Below are positions 39,839 through 49,334 of a stretch of 64,000 nucleotides of DNA, piece by piece (within the stretch, counting starts at the first letter, position 1; every line of letters begins with the position of its first letter). Source of the stretch: Friedmanniella luteola. GTDB taxonomy: Bacteria > Actinomycetota > Actinomycetes > Propionibacteriales > Propionibacteriaceae. The notes below the pieces were generated by a model. The model did no database searches, was not told the origin of the DNA, and was given only the letters and a program-made list of their open reading frames with translations. The stretch is taken from positions 2,294,001 to 2,358,000 of the forward strand of contig NZ_LT629749.1 of assembly GCF_900105065.1 (NCBI RefSeq). Direction: 5' to 3'. A program made the translations under genes and the position numbers.

Positions 39839-40926
39839 ACCGTGGCGTAAGCCTCTCGCAGCAAGTCCTCCGACGGACCGGCGAGGATCTCGGCCGAGGC
39901 CAGGCCGTTGAGGACGACGAAGCGCAGCGTCGAGCCGCGGGTCTTCTTGTCCAGGCCCATGGTGACCAGCAGCTCGTCGAAGGCCCCCGCCTCGTAGCGG
40001 ACGGGCAGGCCGACGCTGGACAGGACGGCCGCGTGCCGCGCGGCGAGAGCGTCGTCGATCAGCCCCGCCCGGCGCGCCAGCTCGGCCACGAAGACCAGCC
40101 CGACGCTGACCGCCTCGCCGTGCCGCCAGCGGTAGTGCTCGCGCCGCTCGACGGCGTGCCCCAGGGTGTGACCGTAGTTGAGCAGTTCGCGCCCCACCCG
40201 ACCCCCGACCGACGTCGACTCGCGGAGGTCGCCCGACACCACCTCCGCCTTGACGCGGACGGAGCGCTCGACCAGCTCGCGCAGCTCCGGCGAGCCCGGC
40301 GTCCGGCACGCGTCCGGGGACGTCTCGACCAGCGTGAGGATCGCCGGGTCGGCGATGAAGCCGCACTTGATCACCTCGGCCAGCCCGCCGACGAGGTCGG
40401 CCGGCGGCAGCGTCGTCAGGCTGTCGAGGTCGCAGAGCACCCCGGCGGGCTCGTAGAACGCCCCCACCAGGTTCTTGCCCTCGGGCGTGTTGATGCCGGT
40501 CTTGCCGCCGACGGCCGCGTCGACCATGCCGAGCAGGCTCGTCGGCACCGTCACCAGCCGCACACCGCGGAGCCAGGTCGCGGCGACGAAGCCGGCGAGG
40601 TCCGTCGTCGAGCCGCCGCCGAGGCCGACCACGGCGTCGGACCGGGTGAAGCCGGCGTTGCCCAGCACCGACCAGCAGGACGCCGCCACCGTCGCCGTCT
40701 TGGCGGCCTCGGCGTCGGGGACGTCGAGGCGGACGACCTCGTAGCCGGCCGTCTCCAGGACCTGGGTCGCGGAGGCGGCGAGCCGGATCAGGGTGGGTGG
40801 GTGGATCAGCGCCACCCGTTGCACGTCCGGACCCAGTAGGCCGGGCAGCTCACCCAGCAGTCCGTGCCCGACGAGGACGTCATAGGGCCGCTCCGCCGAG
40901 ACGGTGATGCGGGTCTGGTCAGGCAC
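39826..40926 (-). CDS. aroB: 3-dehydroquinate synthase
   Basis: A 366-aa NAD- and zinc-dependent enzyme that cyclises DAHP to 3-dehydroquinate in the shikimate pathway. Segments [20 protein letters not shown], the substrate-binding [20 protein letters not shown] and metal ligands in [12 protein letters not shown] are intact. It overlaps aroK by 8 bp. Its C-terminal codons lie within an inverted repeat. Confidence 0.96.
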   Translation of the reverse strand: MPDQTRITVSAERPYDVLVGHGLLGELPGLLGPDVQRVALIHPPTLIRLAASATQVLETAGYEVVRLDVPDAEAAKTATVAASCWSVLGNAGFTRSDAVVGLGGGSTTDLAGFVAATWLRGVRLVTVPTSLLGMVDAAVGGKTGINTPEGKNLVGAFYEPAGVLCDLDSLTTLPPADLVGGLAEVIKCGFIADPAILTLVETSPDACRTPGSPELRELVERSVRVKAEVVSGDLRESTSVGGRVGRELLNYGHTLGHAVERREHYRWRHGEAVSVGLVFVAELARRAGLIDDALAARHAAVLSSVGLPVRYEAGAFDELLVTMGLDKKTRGSTLRFVVLNGLASAEILAGPSEDLLREAYATVSAE

Positions 40927-41425
40927 GGGACTTCTCCGGCGCCAGCAGCAGCTCGACGACCTCCTCGGGCGGGCGGGCGTCGGTCTCCACCCGCTCGGTC
41001 GCCACCTCGGCGTACAGCGGCGTCCGCTCGGCCAGCAGCTTGATCAGCCGGCCCCGGACGTTGCCCAGCAGCAGCGGCCGGGCCTCGTTGAGCCCGACCC
41101 GGGAGACCGCGGTCGCGGCGCTCACCTGCAGCCAGACGACCCGGTGACCGCGCAGCGCCGCCCGGGTCACGGGGGACAGCACCGCTCCCCCGCCCAGCGA
41201 CAGCACGCCGGGTCGCTCGAGCAGCTCGGCCGTCACCTGCTCCTCCAGCGCCCGGAACGCCGGCTCACCGTCGTCGGCGAAGATCGCGGCGATGCTCCGG
41301 CCGGCCCGCTGCTCGATCTCGGTGTCGACGTCGGTGAAGGGCACGCCGAGGCGCTCGGCCAGCAGCGCGCCGGTGGTGGACTTGCCGGAGCCGGGTGCCC
41401 CGACCAGGACGACGGGGCGGCTCAC
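40919..41425 (-). CDS. aroK: Shikimate kinase
   Basis: A 168-aa kinase phosphorylating shikimate. It has the P-loop [32 protein letters not shown], and the shikimate-binding [10 protein letters not shown] with RPLLLG. The GTG ([12 protein letters not shown]) is chosen because it overlaps the aroC stop as GTGA; the longer ORF is antisense-shadow sequence from aroC. Confidence 0.96.
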   Translation of the reverse strand: MSRPVVLVGAPGSGKSTTGALLAERLGVPFTDVDTEIEQRAGRSIAAIFADDGEPAFRALEEQVTAELLERPGVLSLGGGAVLSPVTRAALRGHRVVWLQVSAATAVSRVGLNEARPLLLGNVRGRLIKLLAERTPLYAEVATERVETDARPPEEVVELLLAPEKSRA

Positions 41426-42633
41426 GCCTGCCCGGCGCCCGGCGCCACCGACAGCCCGCGCTCGGCCACGTGCTTGAGGTAGGCCTCCGCGTTCCGCTTG
41501 GTCTCCTCGACCGAGTCGCCGCCGAACTTCTCCAGCACCGCGTCGGCGATGACCAGCGCCACCATGGCCTCCGCGACCACGCCGGCGGCCGGTACGGCGC
41601 AGACGTCCGAGCGCTGGTGGTGCGCGACGGTGTTCTCCCCCGTCGCCGTGTCCACGGTGCGCAGGGCCCGCGGGACGGTGGCGATCGGCTTCATCGCCGC
41701 GCGCACGCGCAGCAGCTCCCCGGTGCTCATGCCGCCCTCGGTCCCGCCGGACCGGTGCGAGGCGCGGGAGATGCCGCCCTCGCCGGCGACGATCTCGTCG
41801 TGGGCCGCGCTGCCGCGGGTCCGGGCGAGGGTGAAGCCGTCCCCGACCTCGACGCCCTTGATGGCCTGGATGCCCATCAGGGCGCCGGCCAGCCGGGCGT
41901 CGAGCCGGCGGTCCCAGTGCACGTGCGAGCCGAGGCCGGGCGGCAGTCCCCACACCGCGACCTCGACGACGCCACCCAGGGTGTCGCCGTCCTTCTGGCA
42001 GGCCTCCACCTCGGCCACCATCGCGGCCGACGCGTCGCGGTCGAAGCAGCGGACGGGGTCGGCGTCGACGGCGTCGAGGTCGGCGAACGTCGGCACGACG
42101 CCGGCCGGCGCGGCGACGGTGCCGAGCTCCACGACGTGGCTGAGCACGGTCACCCCGAGCGCCTGCTGCAGGAAGGCCATGGCCACCCGGCCGAGTGCCA
42201 CGCGCGCGGCGGTCTCCCGGGCGCTGGCCCGCTCGAGGACGGGGCGAGCCTCGTCGAAGTCGTACTTCTGCATGCCGGCGAGGTCGGCGTGCCCGGGGCG
42301 CGGCCGGGTCAGGGCGGCGCCGCGGGCCTGGCCGGCCAGCACCTCCGCGTCGACCGGGTCGGCTGACATGACGGTCTCCCACTTGGGCCACTCGGTGTTG
42401 CCGACCTGGATGGCGACCGGGCCGCCCTGGGTCTCCCCGTGCCGGACCCCGCCCAGCACGGTGACCGCGTCGGCCTCGAACTTCATCCGGGCGCCGCGGC
42501 CGAAACCGAGCCGGCGGCGGGCCAGGGCGTCGGCGATGTCGTCGGTGGTCACCCGCACGTGGGCGGGCATCCCCTCGAGGATCGCCACCAGGGCCGGGCC
42601 GTGCGACTCTCCTGCGGTCAGCCATCTGAGCAT
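41422..42633 (-). CDS. aroC: Chorismate synthase
   Basis: A 403-aa FMN-dependent enzyme making chorismate from EPSP. Signatures: [21 protein letters not shown], the Arg/His-rich [13 protein letters not shown], and [17 protein letters not shown]. Coupled to aroK by a 4-bp overlap. With aroK, aroB and aroE this is a compact shikimate cluster. Confidence 0.97.
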   Translation of the reverse strand: MLRWLTAGESHGPALVAILEGMPAHVRVTTDDIADALARRRLGFGRGARMKFEADAVTVLGGVRHGETQGGPVAIQVGNTEWPKWETVMSADPVDAEVLAGQARGAALTRPRPGHADLAGMQKYDFDEARPVLERASARETAARVALGRVAMAFLQQALGVTVLSHVVELGTVAAPAGVVPTFADLDAVDADPVRCFDRDASAAMVAEVEACQKDGDTLGGVVEVAVWGLPPGLGSHVHWDRRLDARLAGALMGIQAIKGVEVGDGFTLARTRGSAAHDEIVAGEGGISRASHRSGGTEGGMSTGELLRVRAAMKPIATVPRALRTVDTATGENTVAHHQRSDVCAVPAAGVVAEAMVALVIADAVLEKFGGDSVEETKRNAEAYLKHVAERGLSVAPGAGQA

Positions 42634-42739
42634 GGGCGTCAGTCTTCCACGCGGCGGCCCGCGGACCCCGGTTCGTCCACCCGCCCCGCAGTGTCCGACG
42701 CCAGTCGACCGAGCCGTCGGCTCCGTCCCGACCGCTCGG

Positions 42740-43591
42740 TCAGGCGGGACCCGAGGGCGCGGCCAGCGCCGCCCGGCCCGCCGCCAGCAGCGTCGCCGGG
42801 GCGACGGGACGACCCGTCATCAGCTCCACCTGCACCAGCGCCTGGCCGATTAGCAGGTCCAGGCCGTTGACGACCCGGCAGCCGGCGGCCTCCGCCGCCA
42901 CCGCCAACCGGGTGGGCCAGGGGTCGTAGAGGGCGTCGAAGACGACCGGCGCGCTCGCCGCCGCCGCGCCGGCCCGGTCGTCGGCGGCCCCCGCCACGGC
43001 GGTGTTGAGCAGCACGTCGGACCTCGGGACCGGAGCGTCCCAGCCGAGCACGGTCACCGCGACCCCGAGCGACGCCCCCAGGTCGACCAGCGGTGCGGCC
43101 CGCGCCGGTGTGCGGGCCAGCACGGCGACCTCCCGGGCGCCCAGCCGGCTCAGCGAGACGACGGTGGAGCGCGCGGTCGCCCCCGCCCCCAGCAGCGTCG
43201 CCCGTTCGACGCGGGTGACCCCCACCTGGCCGAGCGCCCAGACCAGGCCGGGCACGTCGGTGTTGTGCAGGCTGCGGGTGCCGTCGTCGGCGAGGACGAG
43301 GGTGTTGGCCGCCCCGACCTGCGCCGCGAGCGGGTCCACCCGTCCGAGCTGGAGGGCGACCACCTTGAGCGGCATGGTGAGGCTCAGCCCCCGCCACGAC
43401 GGGTCGAGGCCGGCCACGAACGGCGCCAGGCCGTCCTCGGTCATCTCGACGCGCTCGTAGGACCAGTCCAGCCCCAGCTCCGCGTACGCCGCCCGGTGCA
43501 GGGCCGGCGACAGCGAGTGGGCGATCGGCGACCCGAGGACGGCGCAGCGCCGCCCGCCGCCGGGCGCGGCGGGCCCGGCCTCAGCTGTCAC
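42740..43591 (-). CDS. aroE: Shikimate dehydrogenase
   Basis: A 283-aa NADPH-dependent reductase. The substrate domain has [20 protein letters not shown] and the catalytic lysine in [12 protein letters not shown]; the Rossmann domain has [21 protein letters not shown]. The Ser-Leu-Thr-Met form before the lysine is common in actinobacteria. Its start overlaps the mltG end by 11 bp. Confidence 0.94.
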   Translation of the reverse strand: MTAEAGPAAPGGGRRCAVLGSPIAHSLSPALHRAAYAELGLDWSYERVEMTEDGLAPFVAGLDPSWRGLSLTMPLKVVALQLGRVDPLAAQVGAANTLVLADDGTRSLHNTDVPGLVWALGQVGVTRVERATLLGAGATARSTVVSLSRLGAREVAVLARTPARAAPLVDLGASLGVAVTVLGWDAPVPRSDVLLNTAVAGAADDRAGAAAASAPVVFDALYDPWPTRLAVAAEAAGCRVVNGLDLLIGQALVQVELMTGRPVAPATLLAAGRAALAAPSGPA

Positions 43592-44702
43592 AGGTGCCGG
43601 GGTTGGCGCGGCAGTAGTCCTGGAACTCCTGGGCGATCTTCTGGAACTCGGCGTCGGTGGTGGCGAACTTCGTCTCGCCGGTCTCGAAGTTCACGGTGAC
43701 GAAGTAGCGCCAGTCCCCCTTCTCGGGGTTCGCGGCGGCCTCGAGGGCGGCCCGGCCGGGCGCCGAGATCGGTCCCGGCGGCAGTCCCTCGACGAGGTAG
43801 GTGTTGTAGGGCGAGTCGCTCCGCCGGTCCTCCGGCGTCGTGGTGTTGGTCTTGAGCTTCTCGGCGTAGACGACGGTGGAGTCCAGGCCCAGCGGCATGC
43901 CCTCGTCGAGGCGGTTGTAGAGCACCTGCGCCACCTTGGCGCGGTACTGGTCCTGGTTCACCTCCTTCTCGATGATGCTGGCCACGATCAGCACCTCGTA
44001 GGGCGTGCGGCCGATCTTCTTGGCGTCGGCCTCCAGGCCGATGTCCTTGGCCACGCTCTTGTACTGGGCGACCATCTGCCGGACCGTCGACTTGGCGGTC
44101 GCGTCCTCGGTCAGCTCGTAGGTGTCGGGGAAGAGGAAGCCCTCGGGCCGGTCCTTGGCGTACTTCGGGAGCCCCAGCTCGTCCGGTTCGTCGAGGGCCT
44201 TCGTGAACGCGGACTTCTTGATCTTGGTCGCCTTGGCGAGCGCGCTCACCTGCTCGCTCAGCCGGAGGCCTTCGGGGATGGTGAACTCGCTGCGCACGCG
44301 AGAGCTGCCGGGGTTGATCAACAGGGCCAGCGCGTCGACGGCCGGCATCTGCTTCTCCATCAGGTACTTGCCGGACTGCACGCTGGTCGCGGCCTCCTCG
44401 GCGCGGACGGCCCGGTCCCACGCGTCGGTGGACTTGACCACGTCGTCGGCGACCAGCAGGTCGCCGATGTCGTCCAGGGTGGCGCCCTCGGGGATGGTGA
44501 TGGTCACCGAGCCGGTGCCGGGCCCCGGGTAGTCGGGGATCTCGCCGAAGCCCTCGAGCAGCCCCTTGGACTGGTCGTAGACGAAGAAGCCACCGAAGAT
44601 GAGGACGGCCGCCGCGACGATGACGGCGACGCAGCCCTTGCTCTTGTGGGCGATCTCCCGTGCCGGGCTCGGCTTGATCTCCGGATCCAGCATCGATGTC
44701 AC
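43581..44702 (-). CDS. mltG: Endolytic murein transglycosylase MltG
   Basis: A 373-aa YceG-family enzyme that cleaves nascent glycan strands near the membrane. A basic N-terminus and one transmembrane segment (about 28-48, VAVIVAAAVLIFGGFFVYDQ) precede a LysM-like part (VTITIPEGATLDDIGDLL) and the catalytic domain with the Glu of LIVASIIEKEVNQ. GTG start giving MTSMLDPEIK; the ATG three codons later is possible. Lies between ruvX and aroE as in relatives. Confidence 0.94.
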   Translation of the reverse strand: MTSMLDPEIKPSPAREIAHKSKGCVAVIVAAAVLIFGGFFVYDQSKGLLEGFGEIPDYPGPGTGSVTITIPEGATLDDIGDLLVADDVVKSTDAWDRAVRAEEAATSVQSGKYLMEKQMPAVDALALLINPGSSRVRSEFTIPEGLRLSEQVSALAKATKIKKSAFTKALDEPDELGLPKYAKDRPEGFLFPDTYELTEDATAKSTVRQMVAQYKSVAKDIGLEADAKKIGRTPYEVLIVASIIEKEVNQDQYRAKVAQVLYNRLDEGMPLGLDSTVVYAEKLKTNTTTPEDRRSDSPYNTYLVEGLPPGPISAPGRAALEAAANPEKGDWRYFVTVNFETGETKFATTDAEFQKIAQEFQDYCRANPGTCDS

Positions 44703-44767
44703 GCGGTGGGTCTCCCTCGAGTGTCTCCGGTGACCGGTGGTCCCGGCGGCGGCGGTGGGCAGGTGCC

Positions 44768-45262
44768 CTAGTCCGAGCGACCAGGGACCGATACTAGCTC
44801 CCCGGGCGCCGTACCCCGGGAGCGCTCGAGGGCCACGGCCTGTTCCAGGATGGCGGCCGCGGCCGCCGCGTCGATGAGGCTGCGCTGCTGCTTGGCCTTC
44901 TTCCCGCCCTCGCGGAGGCGCCGCGAAGCGGTCACGGTGGTCAGCCGTTCGTCGACCAGCCGGACGGGCACGTCGAGCCGGGCCGCCAGCGCAGCGGCCC
45001 GCGCGCGGACCTTGGTCGCGGCGGGCCCGTCGGTCCCGTCGAGGGACCGGGGCAGGCCGACGACGACCTCCAGCGGCTCGTGCTCGCTCACCAGCGCGAC
45101 GACCCGGTCCAGCTCGGTGGGACCGGCCAGGACGGTGTCCAGCGGGTAGGCCAGCACGCCGTCCCGGTCGCAGGCGGCCACGCCGATCCGCGCGTCGCCC
45201 CAGTCGAGCGCCAGCCGGACGCCGCGCCGGAAGACCGGCGCGGCGTCCTCGTCCGAGGTCAG
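44768..45262 (-). CDS. ruvX: Putative Holliday junction resolvase RuvX (YqgF), CTG start
   Basis: RuvX/YqgF is an RNase H-fold nuclease family linked to 16S rRNA 5' processing and recombination. The catalytic Asp lies in LALDWGDARIGVA, which is upstream of the first GTG (45181), so a GTG start would delete the active site. Between the preceding in-frame stop and that motif there is no ATG, GTG or TTG. The best start is CTG at 45262, which overlaps the alaS stop as CTGA, parallel to the ATGA and GTGA couplings nearby, and gives a normal 164-aa protein. VDERLTTVTASRRL and SLIDAAAAAAIL complete the fold. Confidence 0.85.
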   Translation of the reverse strand: MTSDEDAAPVFRRGVRLALDWGDARIGVAACDRDGVLAYPLDTVLAGPTELDRVVALVSEHEPLEVVVGLPRSLDGTDGPAATKVRARAAALAARLDVPVRLVDERLTTVTASRRLREGGKKAKQQRSLIDAAAAAAILEQAVALERSRGTAPGELVSVPGRSD

Positions 45263-47937
45263 GACTGCACCACGTGACCGACGGCGTGCTCGACCGCGGT
45301 CAGCGCCTCACCGATCCGGCTCGCGTCGGTGCCGCCGCCCTGGGCGATGTCGTCCTTGCCGCCCCCGCGGCCGCCGAGGGTCTCGCTGGCGGCGCGGACC
45401 AGGTCGCCCGCCTTGAGCCCGCGGTCCCGCGCGGCCGGGGTGGTCACGACGACCACGGCCGGCTTCTCGGCGGTGCCGCCGACGACCACGACCACGGCCG
45501 CCCGGTCCTGCACCCGGTTGCGGACCTCCAGCGCCAGGGTGCGCAGGTCACCGCCGGCGACGCCTTCGGCGTGGTGGGCGATGTAGGCGACCCCCCACAT
45601 GTCGTGGGCCCTGGCGGCGATGGTGCCGACCTCGGCCAGCACATTGCGGCTCTTCAGCTCCGCGATCTGCTTCTCGGCCGCCTTGAGCTGCTCGACGAGG
45701 CGGTGCACGCGGTCGGTCAGCTGGTCCGGCTGCACCTTGAGCGCCTCGGTCAGGCCGAGCACCAGCGAGCGCTCCCGGGCCAGGTGGCGGAACGCCTCCA
45801 GGCCGACGAAGGCCTCGACGCGGCGGACCCCCGAGCCCACGGAGGACTCCGCGTTGAGGGTCACGAGGCCGATCTGGGAGGAGTGCTGGACGTGCGTGCC
45901 ACCGCACAGCTCGCGCGACCAGCGCCCGCCCATCTCGACGACGCGGACCTCCTCGCCGTACGTCTCGCCGAACAGCGCGAGCGCGCCCAGCTCCTTGGCC
46001 TCGGCCAGGGACATGTAGCCGGCCCGCACGTTGAGGTCGAGCCGGATGGCCTGGTTGGCCGCCTCCTCGACGTCGGAGCGGACGGCCTGGCTGAGCCCGG
46101 AGGGCCACGCGAAGTCGAGGCGCAGGTAGCCGGGCTTGTTGTAGGAGCCGCTCTGCAGCGCCGTCGGGCCGAGCACCTGGCGCAGCGCCGCGTGCACGAC
46201 GTGGGTGCCGGAGTGCGCCTGGCAGGCGCCGAGCCGCCACTCACCGTCGACCTCGGCGGACACGTCGACGCCGCTGCGCAGCTCGCCGTCGGCCACCCGG
46301 ACCCGGTGCACGACCAGGCCCTTGACCGGGCGCTGCACGTCGACGACCTCGAGCGTCGCGCCGTCGGCGCGGATCACGCCGGCGTCGGAGTCCTGCCCGC
46401 CGGACTCGGCGTAGAACGGGGTGCGGTCGAGGACGACCTCGACCGTCTCGCCCGGACCGGCGCTGGGCACCAGCTCGCCGTCGCGGACGATGCCGCGGAC
46501 GCGGGAGTCCGTGACCAGCTCCTCGTACCCGGTGAACGGGGTCAGCCCGAGGGCCCGGAGCTCGCGGTAGACGTCGCTGCCCGCGGCGCCGGCCTTCTTG
46601 GACTTCGCGTCCGCCTTCGCCCGGTCCCGCTGCTCCTGCATCAACCGGCGGAAGCCGTCGGCGTCCACGCGGAGCCCCTGCTCCGAGGCCATCTCCAGGG
46701 TCAGGTCGATCGGGAAGCCGTAGGTGTCGTGCAGCTGGAACGCCCGCTCACCGGACAGCTCCGGCTGCGAGGCCGCCTTGGCGTCGGACACGGCCAGGTC
46801 GAAGATCTGCGTCCCGGTGGTCAGCGTGCGGCGGAAGGCGTCCTCCTCGCCGTACGCGATGCCGGAGATCCGGTCGAAGTTCTCGACCACCTCGGGGTAC
46901 GCCGACCCCATCGCGTCCCGGCTGACCGGCAGCAGCTCGGGCAGCACCGGCTCGTGCACCCCCAGCAGCCGCATCGAGCGCACGGTGCGGCGCAGCAGCC
47001 GGCGCAGCACGTAGCCGCGCGCCTCGTTGCCGGGCGTGACCCCGTCCGCGATGAGCATCAGCCCGGAGCGGATGTGGTCGGCGACCACCCGCATCCGGAT
47101 GTCGTCCTCGTGGCCGCCCGGACCACCCGCGCCGTAGCGGCGGCCGGACAGCTCGCTGGCCCGCTGGATGACCGGGAAGACCTGGTCGGTCTCGTAGAGG
47201 TTGTCGACGCCCTGGAGCAGCAGCGCCACCCGCTCCAGGCCCATGCCGGTGTCGATGTTCTTGCGCGGCAGGTCACCGAGGATGTCGAAGTCGTCCTTGG
47301 CGCGGACGGTGGACAGCTCCTCCTGCATGAAGACGAGGTTCCAGATCTCCAGGAACCGGTCCTCGTCGACGACGGGGCCACCGTCGCGCCCGTACTGGGG
47401 CCCGCGGTCGATGTAGATCTCGCTGCAGGGGCCGCCGGGACCGGGGATGCCCATGTGCCAGTAGTTGTCGAGCAGCCCGCGGCGCTGGATCCGCTCCTGC
47501 GGCAGGCCGGCGATGTTGGCCCAGAGCGCGGCCGCCTCGTCGTCGCTGTGCAGCACGGTGACCCAGACCTGGTCCGGGTCGAAGCCCAGGCCGCCCGCGT
47601 CCTGGCTGCCGGTGACGAGCTCCCAGGCGTAGCGGATCGCCTCGGCCTTGAAGTAGTCGCCGAAGGAGAAGTTGCCGTTCATCTGGAAGAACGTGCCGTG
47701 CCGGGTGGTCTTGCCGACCTCCTCGATGTCCAGCGTGCGGACGCACTTCTGGACGCTGGTGGCGCGGTCGAACGGCGGCGTCTCGGCGCCGGTGAAGTAG
47801 GGCTTGAAGGGGACCATGCCGGCGTTGACGAACAGCAGGGTCGGGTCGTTGTAGAGCAGGGGTGCGGACGGCACCACCTCGTGACCTCGCGTGGCGAAGT
47901 AGTCGAGGAAGCGGCGCCGGATCTCGGCGGTGTTCAT
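45259..47937 (-). CDS. alaS: Alanyl-tRNA synthetase
   Basis: An 892-aa class II synthetase. Aminoacylation domain begins MNTAEIRRRFLDYFATRGHE with motif MVPFKPYFTG; the editing domain has HSGTHVVHAALRQVLG and the zinc ligands in ELCGGTHVQHSSQIG; a C-terminal DHHA1-type domain ends in the coiled coil and GGRGGGKDDIAQGGG. Complete. GAGGAC precedes the ATG; the longer ORF start is rejected because the family begins at MNTAEI. Coupled to ruvX downstream. Confidence 0.98.
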   Translation of the reverse strand: MNTAEIRRRFLDYFATRGHEVVPSAPLLYNDPTLLFVNAGMVPFKPYFTGAETPPFDRATSVQKCVRTLDIEEVGKTTRHGTFFQMNGNFSFGDYFKAEAIRYAWELVTGSQDAGGLGFDPDQVWVTVLHSDDEAAALWANIAGLPQERIQRRGLLDNYWHMGIPGPGGPCSEIYIDRGPQYGRDGGPVVDEDRFLEIWNLVFMQEELSTVRAKDDFDILGDLPRKNIDTGMGLERVALLLQGVDNLYETDQVFPVIQRASELSGRRYGAGGPGGHEDDIRMRVVADHIRSGLMLIADGVTPGNEARGYVLRRLLRRTVRSMRLLGVHEPVLPELLPVSRDAMGSAYPEVVENFDRISGIAYGEEDAFRRTLTTGTQIFDLAVSDAKAASQPELSGERAFQLHDTYGFPIDLTLEMASEQGLRVDADGFRRLMQEQRDRAKADAKSKKAGAAGSDVYRELRALGLTPFTGYEELVTDSRVRGIVRDGELVPSAGPGETVEVVLDRTPFYAESGGQDSDAGVIRADGATLEVVDVQRPVKGLVVHRVRVADGELRSGVDVSAEVDGEWRLGACQAHSGTHVVHAALRQVLGPTALQSGSYNKPGYLRLDFAWPSGLSQAVRSDVEEAANQAIRLDLNVRAGYMSLAEAKELGALALFGETYGEEVRVVEMGGRWSRELCGGTHVQHSSQIGLVTLNAESSVGSGVRRVEAFVGLEAFRHLARERSLVLGLTEALKVQPDQLTDRVHRLVEQLKAAEKQIAELKSRNVLAEVGTIAARAHDMWGVAYIAHHAEGVAGGDLRTLALEVRNRVQDRAAVVVVVGGTAEKPAVVVVTTPAARDRGLKAGDLVRAASETLGGRGGGKDDIAQGGGTDASRIGEALTAVEHAVGHVVQS

Positions 47938-47971
47938 GGGTTGGGTCCTCAAGGGTGGGTCGAGCAGGCGG

Positions 47972-48232
47972 TCACTCGGACTCGGGCAGGCCGAGCGGGT
48001 CGCGGCGTTCTCCACCCTGGAGGGCTTCACGGAGCTCCGCTTCACGCTCGACCATGGCGGCTCGGGCCCGGTCGACGAAGTCGCGGGCCGACTCCCCCAG
48101 CTCCGACGCCGACGCCGCCACCCGGTGCCCGAGCGCCTCGGGGGACGCCCGGCGCCAGGACTCGCGCACCTTGCTGTAGCCCCAGATGGCGACTCCCGCG
48201 CCGAGGGCGAACCAGACGACGCGGCCGATCAT
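47972..48232 (-). CDS. Small membrane protein (DUF6167-like)
   Basis: An 86-aa protein with one N-terminal helix (MIGRVVWFALGAGVAIWGYS) and a charged amphipathic C-terminal part (ARDFVDRARAAMVEREAELR). It matches the small conserved protein found between the DUF948 gene and alaS in actinobacteria. Its ATG overlaps the DUF948 stop (ATGA). Function unknown; pairing suggests a shared membrane role. Confidence 0.8.
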   Translation of the reverse strand: MIGRVVWFALGAGVAIWGYSKVRESWRRASPEALGHRVAASASELGESARDFVDRARAAMVEREAELREALQGGERRDPLGLPESE

Positions 48233-48630
48233 GCGCTCGCCCGCTTCGCCCGGCGCCGCTCGGACCCGCCACCCTTGATCGCCTTCCGGACGCCGTAGGT
48301 GAGGGCCGCGGTCTTGACCAGCGGGCCGCCGAGGGTGGCCGAGAACAGCGTCGTGAGGTTGGCCGCGTTCTCGCTGACCACGGTCGCGTTGCGGCTGACC
48401 GTCGCGACGTCGGTGGTCACGGTGCCCAGCTTCTCGAGCTCGGAGTTGGTGGCCCGGACCGTGCCCTGCAGCTCGGTGAGGATCGGGACCGACTCGTGGC
48501 CGAGATCGCGCACCGCCAGGCGGACCTCCTCGAGCACCCGTCCCAGCTTGAGCAGCGGGACGGCCGCGAGGGCCACCAGGGCCACGAAGGCAATGGCGGC
48601 GATCAGGCCGGCGATCGCTCCTAGGGTCAT
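48229..48630 (-). CDS. DUF948 domain membrane protein
   Basis: A 133-aa protein with an N-terminal transmembrane helix (IAGLIAAIAFVALVALAAVP) followed by a helical DUF948 region (LEEVRLAVRDLGHESVPIL; ATVSRNATVVSENAANLTTL) and a basic tail. Family relatives are methyl-accepting-like helical proteins of unknown role. GGAAG precedes the ATG. Probably the first gene of the transcript DUF948-DUF6167-alaS-ruvX-mltG-aroE. Confidence 0.87.
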   Translation of the reverse strand: MTLGAIAGLIAAIAFVALVALAAVPLLKLGRVLEEVRLAVRDLGHESVPILTELQGTVRATNSELEKLGTVTTDVATVSRNATVVSENAANLTTLFSATLGGPLVKTAALTYGVRKAIKGGGSERRRAKRASA

Positions 48631-48726
48631 GCAACTTCCTTCGGTGCTGGTGCAGCGCGACGTGGCTGCGGTGTGCGGGCCGCCCGGGCGGCGTCGACCG
48701 GCCGCTGGGGGCTCCGGTCCGCGGAA

Positions 48727-48732
48727 ACCCTA
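48727..48732 (-). promoter_or_regulatory. Candidate -10 for the DUF948-alaS operon
   Basis: TAGGGT on minus lies about 100 bp upstream of the DUF948 start in a gap of 194 bp that otherwise shows no recognisable feature. Confidence 0.35.
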
Positions 48733-48812
48733 TCGCGCCGCCGCCCCTGGTCGCGTCCTCGTTCCCGCGCGGACGCGTCGCACCGGGCCCCCGCACCCGC
48801 ACCCCGCTCTGC

Positions 48813-48818
48813 CAGGCT
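48813..48818 (+). promoter_or_regulatory. -10-like element of the DUF3253 gene
   Basis: CAGGCT followed by 6 nt and the GTG at 48825, with no ribosome binding site: the leaderless pattern seen at other genes here. Confidence 0.3.
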
Positions 48819-48824
48819 GGGCGG

Positions 48825-49334
48825 GTGAGCGGACCCGAGCGGACCCCGGACGGCCGGTACCTGGTGATCGAGGGCCGGCGCTGGCGGGCGAGCGACCCGG
48901 CCATCCCCGAGACGCTGCGGACCGAGCTGGTCGCCGAGCTGATGGCGGCCCGGCGCGCCGTCCGCGACGCAGCCGGTGAGGAGACCGCGACGGCGGCCGC
49001 CCGGCGGCGGGTGCAGGACGCCAAGGTGGCTCTCGGGGAGCGGGGCGAGCCCTGGTGGGAGCCGCCCACCGACGACGGCCGCCGGGAGCGGCTCACGGCG
49101 GCCGTCCGGGCGCTGCTGCGGCACCGCAAGCCGGAGTCGACGATCTGCCCCAGCGACGCCGCCCGGGTGAGCGGCGGCGAGGGCTGGCGGGACGCGATGG
49201 ACGCCGCGCGGGCGGTCGCCGCCGCGCTCGCGGCCGACGGGGTGGTCGAGGTCCGCCAGGGCGGGGAGAAGGTCGACCCCACGACGGCGACCGGCGCCCT
49301 CCGGCTGGGCCGCGGGCCGGCCTGGCCGGGCTAG
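48825..49334 (+). CDS. DUF3253 domain protein
   Basis: A 169-aa soluble protein. The C-terminal half (about 85-160: [40 protein letters not shown]) fits DUF3253, a small winged-helix-like domain. The N-terminal half ([20 protein letters not shown] and a helical segment) resembles the short biopolymer-related proteins often fused to it. Function unknown. GTG start. Convergent with rarA with a 4-bp overlap of stop codons. Confidence 0.82.
   Translation: MSGPERTPDGRYLVIEGRRWRASDPAIPETLRTELVAELMAARRAVRDAAGEETATAAARRRVQDAKVALGERGEPWWEPPTDDGRRERLTAAVRALLRHRKPESTICPSDAARVSGGEGWRDAMDAARAVAAALAADGVVEVRQGGEKVDPTTATGALRLGRGPAWPG

Noticed and set aside
44768-45181. ruvX starting at the GTG at 45181
   Set aside because: It would remove the catalytic Asp motif that is encoded in frame just upstream.
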